Shown one piece after another: positions 22,017-30,333 of a stretch of 64,000 bases of DNA; position 1 is the stretch's first letter; every line of letters starts with the position of its first letter. Source of the stretch: RH-AL1 sp964247745 (GTDB lineage Bacteria; Pseudomonadota; Alphaproteobacteria; Rhizobiales; Beijerinckiaceae); NCBI GenBank assembly GCA_964247745.1, contig CAXTVT010000003.1:35492-99491 (forward strand), in the 5' to 3' direction. The notes beneath the pieces were generated by a model that saw only the letters and a program-made list of their open reading frames with translations, was not told where the DNA came from and ran no database searches. The position numbers and the translations under genes are program-made.

Positions 22017-22283
22017 CTAACTCGCCAGCGCGCGTACCCGCTTCGACAGACGCGACACCGTCCGCGACGCGGTGTTCTTGTGAACGATGCCCTTCTGCGC
22101 GGCGCGCATCAGCAGAGGAGCCGCCGTGTCGAAAGCCGCCGCCGCCGCAGTCGCATCGCCGGTCGCGATCGCTTCTTCGACCTTGCGGAGGTAGGTCCGC
22201 ATCTGCGAGCGGCGCGACTTGTTGACGGCGGTTCGCCGCGCGATCTGACGGACGGCCTTCTTGGCCGACGATGTATTCGCCAT
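22017..22283 (-). CDS. rpsT: 30S ribosomal protein S20
   Basis: Small-subunit protein binding the 5' domain of 16S rRNA. The protein has 88 residues, normal length, very basic and Ala-rich, starting MANTSSAKKAVRQIARR, with NKSRRSQMRTYLRKVEEAI and the C-terminal GIVHKNTASRTVSRLSKRV helix typical of S20. It is followed by its own terminator, then by dnaA on the same strand. Confidence 0.98.
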   Translation of the reverse strand: MANTSSAKKAVRQIARRTAVNKSRRSQMRTYLRKVEEAIATGDATAAAAAFDTAAPLLMRAAQKGIVHKNTASRTVSRLSKRVRALAS

Positions 22284-22450
22284 GATGGTCCACGAATTCG
22301 AGTGAGGCGCGAGCGAAGAGGCTCAACGCCTGATGGCCGGAGAACCGGCCGTGGCCCTTCGTATAGAAAGGAGCGAGGAGGCGCGTCAAGCCTTTCGAGG
22401 CCCGGCGCGCGGCTTGCCGTGCCGGAGGCAGCTGCCTATGGTCCGCCAGC

Positions 22451-23314
22451 ATGACGAGATTGCGCCTCCACACCCCCGAGGACGTCGAGGACGCGGGCGG
22501 TGGCTACGATGCCCTCGGCGAACGGCTTCCCACGGCGCGCCGTCGACGCTTCAAGGAAATCCCGATCCGTGTCGTGCTGCCGAATCTGGTCACGCTGGCG
22601 GCGCTGAGCATGGGGCTCACCTCGATCCGTTTCGCGATCGAGGGCAAGTTCGAGACGGCGGTGCTGGCGGTCATCGTCGCGGCGATCCTCGATGGGCTCG
22701 ATGGCCGGTTGGCCCGGGCGCTGCGCGGAACAAGCCGCTTCGGCGCGGAGCTCGACTCCCTGGCGGACTTCGTCGACTTCGGTGTCGCGCCGGCCCTGAT
22801 CCTCTACTTTTCCTCCCTGCACCGCATCCCGAGCTTCGGCTGGTTCGCCGCGCTGGTGTTCGTCATCGCGGCGGCCCTGCGTCTCGCCCGGTTCAACACC
22901 ATGCTGGAAGATCCGGATCGACCGGCCTGGCACGCCAACTTCTTCACCGGCATGCCGGCGCCCGCCGGCGCCATCGTCGGTCTGCTGCCGCTCTACGTGC
23001 AGCTGTCGTCGTTCGTCGCGCCGGGCACGCGCCTGCCGGTCGGCCTCGACATCGGCTACGTGATCCTGGTCGCCTTCCTGATGGCGAGCCGCATCCCGTT
23101 CTTTTCCGGCAAGACGATCGGCCGCATTCCGCGCGAGCGTTTCATGGCGATCCTCTTCGCCGTCGCCGCGACCCTGCTGCTTCTGGCGACGTTCCCGATG
23201 GAGATGATGATCCTCCTCGCCGTCGCCTATCTCGCCACCACGCCTTTCGCGATCCGGCGCTGGCGCCGCTACGATCGAGGAGCGGCGACGCGTCTCGTGG
23301 ACGACCCCGCCTAG
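22451..23314 (+). CDS. pssA: CDP-diacylglycerol--serine O-phosphatidyltransferase
   Basis: Makes phosphatidylserine from CDP-diacylglycerol and serine at the inner membrane, the first step toward phosphatidylethanolamine. The protein has 287 residues with about eight hydrophobic segments. The CDP-alcohol phosphotransferase motif D-G-x2-A-R-x8-G-x3-D-x3-D is present in DGRLARALRGTSRFGAELD and continues into SLAD. The N-terminal tail of about 35 residues is cytoplasmic and basic. The usual neighbour psd is not upstream; the preceding gene is rpsT in the opposite direction. Its TAG stop shares the palindrome CTAG with the stop of the facing gene. Confidence 0.93.
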   Translation: MTRLRLHTPEDVEDAGGGYDALGERLPTARRRRFKEIPIRVVLPNLVTLAALSMGLTSIRFAIEGKFETAVLAVIVAAILDGLDGRLARALRGTSRFGAELDSLADFVDFGVAPALILYFSSLHRIPSFGWFAALVFVIAAALRLARFNTMLEDPDRPAWHANFFTGMPAPAGAIVGLLPLYVQLSSFVAPGTRLPVGLDIGYVILVAFLMASRIPFFSGKTIGRIPRERFMAILFAVAATLLLLATFPMEMMILLAVAYLATTPFAIRRWRRYDRGAATRLVDDPA

Positions 23315-23913
23315 TCGCGACCGTTGGCGACGCCCCACTGGCGCAACTCGCGAGACGTCAGGACGTGGATGCTCGTGGACGGCGTACGCTCGGCGGACGA
23401 GATCATCGAGGGATCGACGCCCATGCGGGCGGTATAGCCCTTCAGCGTCGAGGCGGCGGCACGATGCTCGGCGCGCTCGTAGGCGCCGGTGAGGTCCTCG
23501 GTCGCGGCCTGCATGCGATGGATGCCGACCCGGCTGCGGCCCGGCACGACGCGGCGGCCGGCGCCGACCAGCGCGTAGACGCAGGCGGAATAGCAGGCGC
23601 CCGGCACGGCGACCCCCTCCTCGGTCACGCCGGCGACCACCGCCGTGATCCCACGACTCCGGAACAGCGAGCCGAGCTGAACCGCGGCACCGACGTTGCC
23701 TCCGGGCGAGTTGAGGTAGACCTGGGTTCCCGGCGCCATCGGCACCGCGGCGAATTCGGCCGGCGTGTCGAGCGTGATCTGACCGACGGCGACGATCCCG
23801 GGGCGGCCATCCACATAGGTCGGCTGGAAGGTCATGGCCGCGGCGCCGCCGGCCGCCACGGACGACAGCAGCAGCGTCACCGCAAGGCGCCTGAGGGATC
23901 GTGCGATCATCAT
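23311..23913 (-). CDS. Exported ClpP-like serine protease (COG3904-type)
   Basis: A 200-residue protein with a signal peptide (about 1-26, ending GGAAA) followed by a ClpP/crotonase-like fold. The segment VYLNSPGGNVGAAVQLG (66-82) is the oxyanion-hole strand of ClpP-like proteases. The candidate nucleophile Ser109 lies in GACYSACVYAL, flanked by Cys107 and Cys111, and the candidate His is His132 in VGIHRMQ. This matches the periplasmic ClpP-like proteins of alphaproteobacteria, whose substrates are unknown. GGAGG precedes the two consecutive ATGs, so either can be the start. Its TAG overlaps the pssA stop on the opposite strand (CTAG at 23311-23314). Confidence 0.75.
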   Translation of the reverse strand: MMIARSLRRLAVTLLLSSVAAGGAAAMTFQPTYVDGRPGIVAVGQITLDTPAEFAAVPMAPGTQVYLNSPGGNVGAAVQLGSLFRSRGITAVVAGVTEEGVAVPGACYSACVYALVGAGRRVVPGRSRVGIHRMQAATEDLTGAYERAEHRAAASTLKGYTARMGVDPSMISSAERTPSTSIHVLTSRELRQWGVANGRD

Positions 23914-24026
23914 CGAGCCTCCGCATGTTCGAGCAGGAAGCTACAAGGATTGGCGCAGGGCGATAGGGGCCAAAGGTCTGAGGCCGCCGATGATGGGTCT
24001 GGGCGGTTTCGGCCCGGGTGCCGGGT

Positions 24027-25361
24027 TCAGGGCCTGGCGTCATCATCCGTGAACCGCGCGATCGCCGCCGCCAGCGGCAGCGTGTCCCGCGAACCCGTCC
24101 GGCGCGACTTCAGCTCGACCTTGCCTTCCGCGAGGCTCTTGGGACCGACGATCACCTGGTGCGGCAAGCCGATGAGGTCGAGCCTCGCGAACTTGCCGCC
24201 CGGTCGGTCGTCGATGTCGTCGTAGAGCACCTCGACGCCGGCCTTGGTCAGCGCGTCGTAGATCGTCTTGCAGGCGGCGTCGGTCGCGGCATCGCCGACC
24301 TTGAGATTGGCGAGCCCCACCGCGAACGGGGCCACGGCGTCGGGCCAGACGATGCCGGCGTCGTCGTGCGAGGCCTCGATGATCGCGCCGACCAGCCGCG
24401 AGACGCCGACGCCGTAGGAGCCGCATTGCGCCGGGCGGTCGGTGCCGTCGGCGCCGGTGATCATCGCCTTCATCGGGCGAGTGTACTTGTCGCCGAAGAA
24501 GAACACCTGGCCGACCTCGATGCCGCGCGTGGCGACGCGACGCTCGGCCGGAGTCTCGGCCTCGAAGCGAGCCTGGTCGTGCACGTCCTCGGTGGCGGCG
24601 TAGAGCGTGGTCCATTGCGCGACGATCGGCGAGAGATCGCCCTCGTAGTCGAGGTCGGGCGGCGGGATCGGCAGCCCGAGCACGTCCTTGTCGACGAAGA
24701 CGCCCGATTCGCCGGTGTCGGCGAGCACGATGAACTCGTGGGACAGGTCGCCGCCGATCGGGCCGGTCTCGGCGCGCATCGGAATGCCGGTCAGCCCCAA
24801 GCGCGCGAAGATGCGGAGGTAGGCGACGAACATGCGGTTGTACGAGCGCCGGCCGGCGGCCTCGTCGACGTCGAAGGAATAGGCGTCCTTCATAAGGAAC
24901 TCGCGGCCGCGCATCACGCCGAAGCGCGGACGCTGCTCGTCGCGGAACTTCCATTGGAAATGGTAGAGGTTCTTCGGCAGCTCGCGGTAGGACTTCACGC
25001 CGGATCGAACGATCGCGGTGATCATCTCCTCGTTGGTCGGGCCATAGAGCATCTCGCGCTTGTGCCGATCCTGGATGCGCAGCATCTCGGGACCGTAGGC
25101 GTCGTAGCGGCCGGATTCGCGCCAGAGGTCGGCGAGCTGCAGCGTCGGCATCAGCATCTCGACGGCACCGGCGCGATCGAGCTCCTCGCGCACGATCTGC
25201 TCGATCTTGGTCAGGACGCGAAAGCCGAGCGGCAGCCAGGAGTAGATGCCGGCCGCCTCCTGCCGGATCATGCCGGCGCGCAGCATCAGCCGGTGCGACA
25301 GGATCTCGGCCTCCTTCGGATTGTCGCGAAGGATCGGCATGAAGAACTTGGAAAGGCGCAT
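24027..25361 (-). CDS. proS: Proline--tRNA ligase (short alphaproteobacterial form)
   Basis: Charges tRNA-Pro. The protein has 444 residues, the short ProS type lacking the inserted editing domain found in the longer E. coli-type enzyme. The start at 25361 gives MRLSKFFMPILRDNPKEAEI, the conserved beginning of this group; the frame is open further upstream but with non-conserved residues. Class II motifs include motif 2 around YHFQWKFRDEQRPRFGVMRG and motif 3 in CGSYGVGVSRLVGA. The anticodon-binding domain covers about 345-440. The following gene on the same strand, counting downstream, is the ClpP-like gene 114 bases away. Confidence 0.97.
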   Translation of the reverse strand: MRLSKFFMPILRDNPKEAEILSHRLMLRAGMIRQEAAGIYSWLPLGFRVLTKIEQIVREELDRAGAVEMLMPTLQLADLWRESGRYDAYGPEMLRIQDRHKREMLYGPTNEEMITAIVRSGVKSYRELPKNLYHFQWKFRDEQRPRFGVMRGREFLMKDAYSFDVDEAAGRRSYNRMFVAYLRIFARLGLTGIPMRAETGPIGGDLSHEFIVLADTGESGVFVDKDVLGLPIPPPDLDYEGDLSPIVAQWTTLYAATEDVHDQARFEAETPAERRVATRGIEVGQVFFFGDKYTRPMKAMITGADGTDRPAQCGSYGVGVSRLVGAIIEASHDDAGIVWPDAVAPFAVGLANLKVGDAATDAACKTIYDALTKAGVEVLYDDIDDRPGGKFARLDLIGLPHQVIVGPKSLAEGKVELKSRRTGSRDTLPLAAAIARFTDDDARP

Positions 25362-25420
25362 CGCGGGCTCGTCGGAACGGTGGCGCTTCGTAGCCGAAGG
25401 CGCGCCCGGCCGCCACCGGG

Positions 25421-26110
25421 TTACAGCGCGCGGCGCTCGCGCAGGCGCTGCCAGAAGAAGGCGATCTGCTCGAACGGCGTCGCCCACCACGCCAGCACGA
25501 CGACGTAGACGCAGAGGTCAGCGAGGAAGTCGACGCGGGGGTCGGCCGCGGCGGGATAGAGGCTGCGCACGGTCTGCCCGCCCAGCGCCAACTGCCATGC
25601 CACGAACACCATGTAGACCAGCACCGCGAAGGCGCCGAGCTTGTTGGCGATCGCCACGCAGAAATCCATGAAGCGGCCGAGCCGGACGACGACGGGTTCG
25701 ACGATCCTGACGGGTCCGACGATGCGATGCATGGCCGATGCCGCCGACACCATCGCCCAACGCGGCGACGGCGGCGACGTCGGCGACATCGGCGTCAGCC
25801 GACGCGGAAGGCGTCGCGCCACCTTCTCGAAATGTGCCGTGATATGGTCGGTCGGGATGTCCCAGCCCTGCGCCAGGATCAGCAGCAGCGCCACCCACAG
25901 CGTCTCGCGCAGATCGGGATCCGGTGCGCCGGGAAAGATCTGGTGCAGGCTCTGGCCGAGCGCGAGTTCGCGGAAGTAGAGCCAGCCCAGCGCGAGCAGC
26001 GCACAGAAACCCGCGACCTTGCGTGCGGTGCCGATGCCGAGATCGAGCAGCGCGAGGGACAGGCCGCCGGCACTGGTGAGCGGCCGACCCAGGCGGTCGG
26101 CGCGAAACAT
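25421..26110 (-). CDS. Membrane protein of unknown function
   Basis: A 229-residue inner-membrane protein. Hydrophobic segments lie at about 14-48 (LALLDLGIGTARKVAGFCAL, then LALGWLYF), 70-85 (LWVALLLILAQGW), 150-172 (LGAFAVLVYMVFVAWQLAL) and 192-210 (DLCVYVVVLAWWA), with a basic cytoplasmic stretch between. No family recognised. The ATG at 26108-26110 overlaps the stop of the RDD-family gene upstream (TGATG), so the two are translationally coupled and may work together. proS follows 59 bases downstream on the same strand. Confidence 0.75.
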   Translation of the reverse strand: MFRADRLGRPLTSAGGLSLALLDLGIGTARKVAGFCALLALGWLYFRELALGQSLHQIFPGAPDPDLRETLWVALLLILAQGWDIPTDHITAHFEKVARRLPRRLTPMSPTSPPSPRWAMVSAASAMHRIVGPVRIVEPVVVRLGRFMDFCVAIANKLGAFAVLVYMVFVAWQLALGGQTVRSLYPAAADPRVDFLADLCVYVVVLAWWATPFEQIAFFWQRLRERRAL

Positions 26111-26565
26111 CAATCCGGGCGGCGCACGACGATCAGCCCGGCCACGACGTCGTGGAGGCAGCGCTTGTCGGGCATCACCAGCGAGGCGAGGAACACCGGC
26201 GGGAACAGCCAGGAGAGATAGAGCAGGACGCCGTGCACCGCGGCGGCGATGAAGCTCGGCGGCGTGCCGTCGACGGCGCGGGCCTGCAGGTCGAACAGGC
26301 GCATGCCGGGCGTCGCCATATGGCGGCCGGAGAAGGACTGGCCGTTGTAGAAGAAGGCGACGAAGGGCCAGAGCGACGGCAGGACGACGAGCGAAAGCCC
26401 GAACGTCGCCACGAAGAGCACGATCGAGAGCAGGCCGGCCACGAACGACACCAGCACGAAGTCGACGGAGAAGGCCGCGATGCGGCGCGACCGCACGCCG
26501 GCGTAGGCCGCGGCGGGCAGGGACGGGGCGGCGAAGGGGAACAGGCTGCTGTTGAGTTCCGTCAT
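26110..26565 (-). CDS. RDD-family membrane protein
   Basis: A 151-residue protein with the RDD family outline. RSRRIAAFSVDFVLVSFVAG carries the Arg and the Asp that begin transmembrane helix 1 (about 27-50), a second helix follows at about 50-75, and the C-terminal MPDKRCLHDVVAGLIVVRR supplies the typical R-x2-HD pattern. Function in the family is poorly known (membrane stress, Na/H exchange in some members). Its stop is coupled to the next membrane-protein gene. The start at 26565 gives an N-terminal cytoplasmic tail of about 25 residues. Confidence 0.85.
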   Translation of the reverse strand: MTELNSSLFPFAAPSLPAAAYAGVRSRRIAAFSVDFVLVSFVAGLLSIVLFVATFGLSLVVLPSLWPFVAFFYNGQSFSGRHMATPGMRLFDLQARAVDGTPPSFIAAAVHGVLLYLSWLFPPVFLASLVMPDKRCLHDVVAGLIVVRRPD

Positions 26566-26642
26566 GGCGATGGACCGGATGAGGACCGGCGCGGATCGCC
26601 GATCGTCAGATGATATGGCCCGCGACCGAGGCCCCACAAGCG

Positions 26643-27221
26643 TCACATGCGGGGATTGAAGGATGCGGTGCGCAAGACCGGACGCCCGATCAGGGCGGTC
26701 GACGTCGTCAGCGTCGCACCGTAGCTGTCCTTGAGGTAGCCCAGCGCGGCCTCGTGGTCGACGTTCTCCATGGCGCAGACCGCATCGGTCGGCACCATGA
26801 TGTCGTAGCCGGCCATGAAGGCGCCGTAAGCGGTGTGGCGGACGCAGCAATGGGTGTGTTGTCCGGCGAGGACCACGTCCTCCACCTCGAAGTCGAACAG
26901 CGTGTCCTCGAGATCGGTGCCGTCGAAGGCGCCGTAGAAGCGCTTCGGGATCACGATCTCGCGCTCGATGCCCATCGGGGCGAGCTGGTCGATCACGGCG
27001 GCACCATGCGTGCCGGCCATCGCGTGGCGACCCCACACCCCGATCTCGCGGTCGTCGGCGCGGTGCGCGTCGTTGGCGTAGACGACGACCCAATCCTCGT
27101 TGGCGCGAGCGTGGTCGATGAGGCGACGAATCGACGGCACGATCGCCATGGCCCGTGCTTCGTTGGCCAGGGTGCCGGTCACGAAGTCGTTGAGCATGTC
27201 GACGACGATGAGGGCTCTCAT
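26643..27221 (-). CDS. Isochorismatase/nicotinamidase-family cysteine hydrolase
   Basis: A 192-residue cytoplasmic hydrolase. The catalytic triad Asp8 (LIVVDMLNDF), Lys93 (IPKRFYGAF) and Cys126 (AGQHTHCCVRHTA) is complete, with a metal-site-like DAHRADD at 51-57. This matches the nicotinamidase/pyrazinamidase and related amidohydrolase group rather than the acid isochorismatases; the substrate is not certain. The ATG at 27221 starts the conserved strand RALIVVDML. The gene is monocistronic in appearance, 77 bases upstream of the RDD gene. Confidence 0.87.
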   Translation of the reverse strand: MRALIVVDMLNDFVTGTLANEARAMAIVPSIRRLIDHARANEDWVVVYANDAHRADDREIGVWGRHAMAGTHGAAVIDQLAPMGIEREIVIPKRFYGAFDGTDLEDTLFDFEVEDVVLAGQHTHCCVRHTAYGAFMAGYDIMVPTDAVCAMENVDHEAALGYLKDSYGATLTTSTALIGRPVLRTASFNPRM

Positions 27222-27406
27222 GAACGGGGTCTCCTCGGCCGAGCGGCGGATGGGCCTAGTCCTAAGTGCGCCTTCGCGGGCGGCGGCACAAGGCCGCGAG
27301 GGGGTCCAACGGGAGACCATCCACGCCTTGCGAGCACCGGTTCGGCGTGCCACACGCGCCCCCCAGAGCGATCCCGCGTTCGAAAAGCATGACTGGAGTC
27401 CGTCCG

Positions 27407-28081
27407 ATGTCTCGACCCCTCGCCAGCCTGATCGCGGGCGCCGCATTCGCCTTTCCGATCGCCGCCTACGCGGCAGGACCGCTCGACGCCTACCTCCCCA
27501 AGAGTGGCACCATCTCGGGGCACGCGATGAGCTTCTCGGTGGCGCCCGAGGACCAGGCGATCTCGCGGCAGTATCGCCACGCCGTCCAGGACAACATGGA
27601 CTGGTTCAAGAAGGCGGTCACCTCCAACAAGCCCGGCCAGCCCCTGCCCTACGACCGGCACATGGGCGTCACGGAGGCGCAATACGAGCACCTGCTCCAC
27701 ATGAAGTCCGACGCCAGGGCCGGTGCGGCGGTCAAGGTGGAGGTGAAGCGTGCCGCCGACGGCGGCGTGAGCCTCGTACCCGACGGCGAGGCCGCCGAGG
27801 TGCTGAAGGGCATCAGCTTTCCGCCAGACGAGAAAAGCGCGGTGACGCCGGTCGGCACGTTGTCGATCCTGAACGACATCCACCAGAGGGACGCCGCGGC
27901 GCCGATCGGCGTCTGGAACGGTGTCGAATGGGCGGAGGTCGCCGCCACGGATGCCAAGCCCTCGGCGAAGATCGCCTTCGGCAAGCGCGAAGCGGACGGG
28001 TCGGGTGTCATGTACTATCAAGTATCTCCCTACGGCGAATACAAGGAACTATCGATCGTCGTGTTCTACGCGCTGGACTGA
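27407..28081 (+). CDS. Secreted protein of unknown function
   Basis: A 224-residue protein with a Sec signal peptide (MSRPLASLIAGAAFAFPIAA, cleavage near residue 23). The mature protein is soluble, without cysteines, with segments PLDAYLPKSGTISGHAMSFS and GVTEAQYEHLLHMKSDARAG and a Tyr-rich end (VMYYQVSPYGEYKELSIVVF). No family recognised. GGAG nine bases upstream supports the ATG at 27407; another in-frame ATG at 27389 lacks such a site. It diverges from the isochorismatase-type gene and is followed by a 20-bp palindrome. Confidence 0.75.
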   Translation: MSRPLASLIAGAAFAFPIAAYAAGPLDAYLPKSGTISGHAMSFSVAPEDQAISRQYRHAVQDNMDWFKKAVTSNKPGQPLPYDRHMGVTEAQYEHLLHMKSDARAGAAVKVEVKRAADGGVSLVPDGEAAEVLKGISFPPDEKSAVTPVGTLSILNDIHQRDAAAPIGVWNGVEWAEVAATDAKPSAKIAFGKREADGSGVMYYQVSPYGEYKELSIVVFYALD

Positions 28082-28110
28082 CCCTGACGTAACGTAAAGC
28101 TTCAGTCCGC

Positions 28111-28130
28111 ACTCGGCCGATCGGCCGAGT
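28111..28130. promoter_or_regulatory. 20-bp perfect palindrome before the chemoreceptor gene
   Basis: ACTCGGCCGATCGGCCGAGT is a perfect palindrome, 30 bases after the secreted-protein stop and about 83 bases before the chemoreceptor start. It could fold as a GC-rich hairpin or act as an operator. There is no T-run after it. Confidence 0.35.
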
Positions 28131-28213
28131 TGTCGCTGCCTTAACTTCTGTCTGCTTCGGTCGGATCATGGACGAGCATGATTGCGGGCCGGTGTGAGAT
28201 GCGGGAGGGCGTG

Positions 28214-29881
28214 ATGGCATGGGTCGTCGATCGCACGATCGCTACGAAGCTGTTGGCGTGCTTCGGCTTGATCATCGCGGTCGGCCTCTGCGGTGGGTGG
28301 CTCACGTTCCAAAGCCTGATCCACATCGAGGCGTCGGATCGCAGCGCGATCCGCAGCCACGAGGTTCTGGGGACGACCAGAACCGTCTGGATCGGCATCC
28401 TGAAGCAGGAGAGCGACGTCCGCGCGTTTTTGCTCACCGGCGACCGAAGCTTCCTCGACAGGGCGCAGGCCTCCGACAAGGAGCTGAAGGTCACGCTGAC
28501 GCGGATCAAGATGCTGACCGCGGCCAACCGTGAGCAGCAGGCGCGCTTCGCCGAACTCGCCGCGTCGATCGGGGTGTGGCAGCACGAGGTCTTCGATGGA
28601 CTCGCCGCCGGCGCGAAGACGGTGTCGATCAGCGCGGCCTTCGGCGCCGATGGCCCGTTGAACGTCATCTTGAAGCATCTCGGCACCATCGCCTCCGAGG
28701 AAGAGAAGATTCTCGACCAGCGCGACGAGAGCCGCTCCGAGGCGTTCGCGGCGGCCTACCGCACCGGCCTCCTCCAGCCCGTCGTCGAGATGACCCTCGC
28801 CGCGCTTCTCGCCTATGCGCTGCATCGCCTGCTCGCCCGCCCCATCCGGCGGCTCACCGAGGCCACGCGGCGGCTCGCAGACGGCGACACGTCGATCGCC
28901 ATTCCCAACACGCATTGGAAGGAGGAGATCGGGGCGATCAGCCGCGCGCTCGCCGGGTTCCAGAAGGCGCTGGCCGACACCGCGCAGATGCGCGGCGAGC
29001 AGCAGGTGATGCGCGAGCGCGCCGCCGACGAACGCGCCGGCCTGATGTTCTCGATGGCCGATCGTTTCGAGGAGGTCGTCGGGCGGATCGTCACGGACGT
29101 CTCGTCCTCCGCAATGGAGATGCAGAGCTCGGCCGAGTCCCTGCTCGGCTTCGCCGACTGGACGTCGCGCGAGGTGAAGACCGTCGCGGGAACCACCAAG
29201 ATGGCATCCTCGACGATGCAGACGATCGCCAGCGACACCGATAGCTTGACCCGAGCCGTGGGCCAGCTGAACGAGCGGATGGCCTATTCGACCGAAGTGG
29301 CGCGCCAAGCCGTCGTCGAGGCCGATCGCACCACCGCCTCGATCAAGGACCTCGAGGTATCCGCGACCCAGGTCGGGCGCATCGTCGATCTCATCAACGG
29401 CATCGCCCGCCAGACGAACCTGCTCGCCTTGAACGCCACGATCGAGGCCGCTCGCGCCGGCGATGCCGGTCGCGGCTTCGCCGTCGTGGCGAGCGAGGTG
29501 AAGGCGCTGGCCGACCAGACGGCCCAGTCGACCGTGGAGATCCGCGGCCAGATCGAGGCGATTCGCACGGCCGCTTCGGGCGCCGGCGGGGCCATTTCCC
29601 AGATCAGTCGCACCATCGCCGAGATGGCGCAGGTCACGCGCGAGATGACGGATGCGCTCGAGAGCCAGGGCGGCGCCACCCACGACATGATGCTGGGCAC
29701 CCAAGCCACCGCCGGACTCACCGCCGAGGTCTCGGCGCAGCTCGACAAGGTCAGCGAGAGCGCGGTGACCACCGGGACGGCCGCGACGCGGCTGCTCGCG
29801 TCGGCGCAGAGCCTGGCTCGGCAATCGACCGTCCTCCACGACGAGGCGCGCAGCTTCGTGACCTCCGTTCGAGCCGGATGA
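28214..29881 (+). CDS. Methyl-accepting chemotaxis protein with CHASE3-like sensor
   Basis: A 555-residue chemoreceptor. TM1 is at about 10-31. A helical extracytoplasmic domain (about 35-185) contains QESDVRAFLLTGDRSFLDR, the CHASE3-type signature. TM2 is at about 186-208, then HAMP (RPIRRLTEATRRLADGD onward, about 208-260). The cytoplasmic coiled coil has the conserved hairpin tip IARQTNLLALNATIEAARAG at about 397-416 and ends without a C-terminal CheR-docking pentapeptide. GGGAGG at 28203-28208 favours the ATG at 28214 over upstream ATGs at 28178 and 28199. No other chemotaxis genes are nearby, so it is an orphan receptor. Ligand unknown. Confidence 0.92.
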   Translation: MAWVVDRTIATKLLACFGLIIAVGLCGGWLTFQSLIHIEASDRSAIRSHEVLGTTRTVWIGILKQESDVRAFLLTGDRSFLDRAQASDKELKVTLTRIKMLTAANREQQARFAELAASIGVWQHEVFDGLAAGAKTVSISAAFGADGPLNVILKHLGTIASEEEKILDQRDESRSEAFAAAYRTGLLQPVVEMTLAALLAYALHRLLARPIRRLTEATRRLADGDTSIAIPNTHWKEEIGAISRALAGFQKALADTAQMRGEQQVMRERAADERAGLMFSMADRFEEVVGRIVTDVSSSAMEMQSSAESLLGFADWTSREVKTVAGTTKMASSTMQTIASDTDSLTRAVGQLNERMAYSTEVARQAVVEADRTTASIKDLEVSATQVGRIVDLINGIARQTNLLALNATIEAARAGDAGRGFAVVASEVKALADQTAQSTVEIRGQIEAIRTAASGAGGAISQISRTIAEMAQVTREMTDALESQGGATHDMMLGTQATAGLTAEVSAQLDKVSESAVTTGTAATRLLASAQSLARQSTVLHDEARSFVTSVRAG

Positions 29882-29978
29882 GGTCGCAAATAACCGAACT
29901 TTTCGGTACGGATAGCCCTTGTCGGCCGTTTGGCGACGACTAGATTCTGAAGCGTCGATGAACGCTCAGGAGGCCGAC

Positions 29979-30185
29979 GTGCCCAAGTCGTTGATGATCG
30001 CCCTATCCGCCACCATGCTCGCCGCCTCTCCGCTGTCGGCTGTCGAGCCGCCCCACGACACCAGTGTAATCGCGTCCGGCCAGCCCGCGAGCCGCGATAT
30101 GCGCGAGGCGTGGTTTCGCCAGCATGTCGGAGAGATTCTCGCCGGTCGCCCGACGATGTCGCACGGCACGGACGCGGGCCACTGA
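29979..30185 (+). CDS. Small secreted peptide of unknown function
   Basis: A 68-residue protein starting with GTG, supported by CAGGAGG about five bases upstream. The N-terminus PKSLMIALSATMLAASPLSA is a signal peptide; the mature part is about 45 residues, charged and His-containing, without cysteines. An ATG at 29958 is possible but gives an acidic N-terminus poorly suited to export. It lies 97 bases after the chemoreceptor gene on the same strand. No family recognised; small size limits confidence that it is a real gene. Confidence 0.5.
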   Translation: MPKSLMIALSATMLAASPLSAVEPPHDTSVIASGQPASRDMREAWFRQHVGEILAGRPTMSHGTDAGH

Positions 30186-30333
30186 TCGCCGCTCGGTGGC
30201 GGCTACGTCGCACCGCCCCCAGGTGCCGTGCGACGTCACGGTCGCCCGACCGGCTGCTCGAGAAATATCAGGGCGGCGAACGTTCGATCTTCCGCGATAA
30301 GGCGAGCCGTCCCATCCCAAATCCCGGCGCCGT

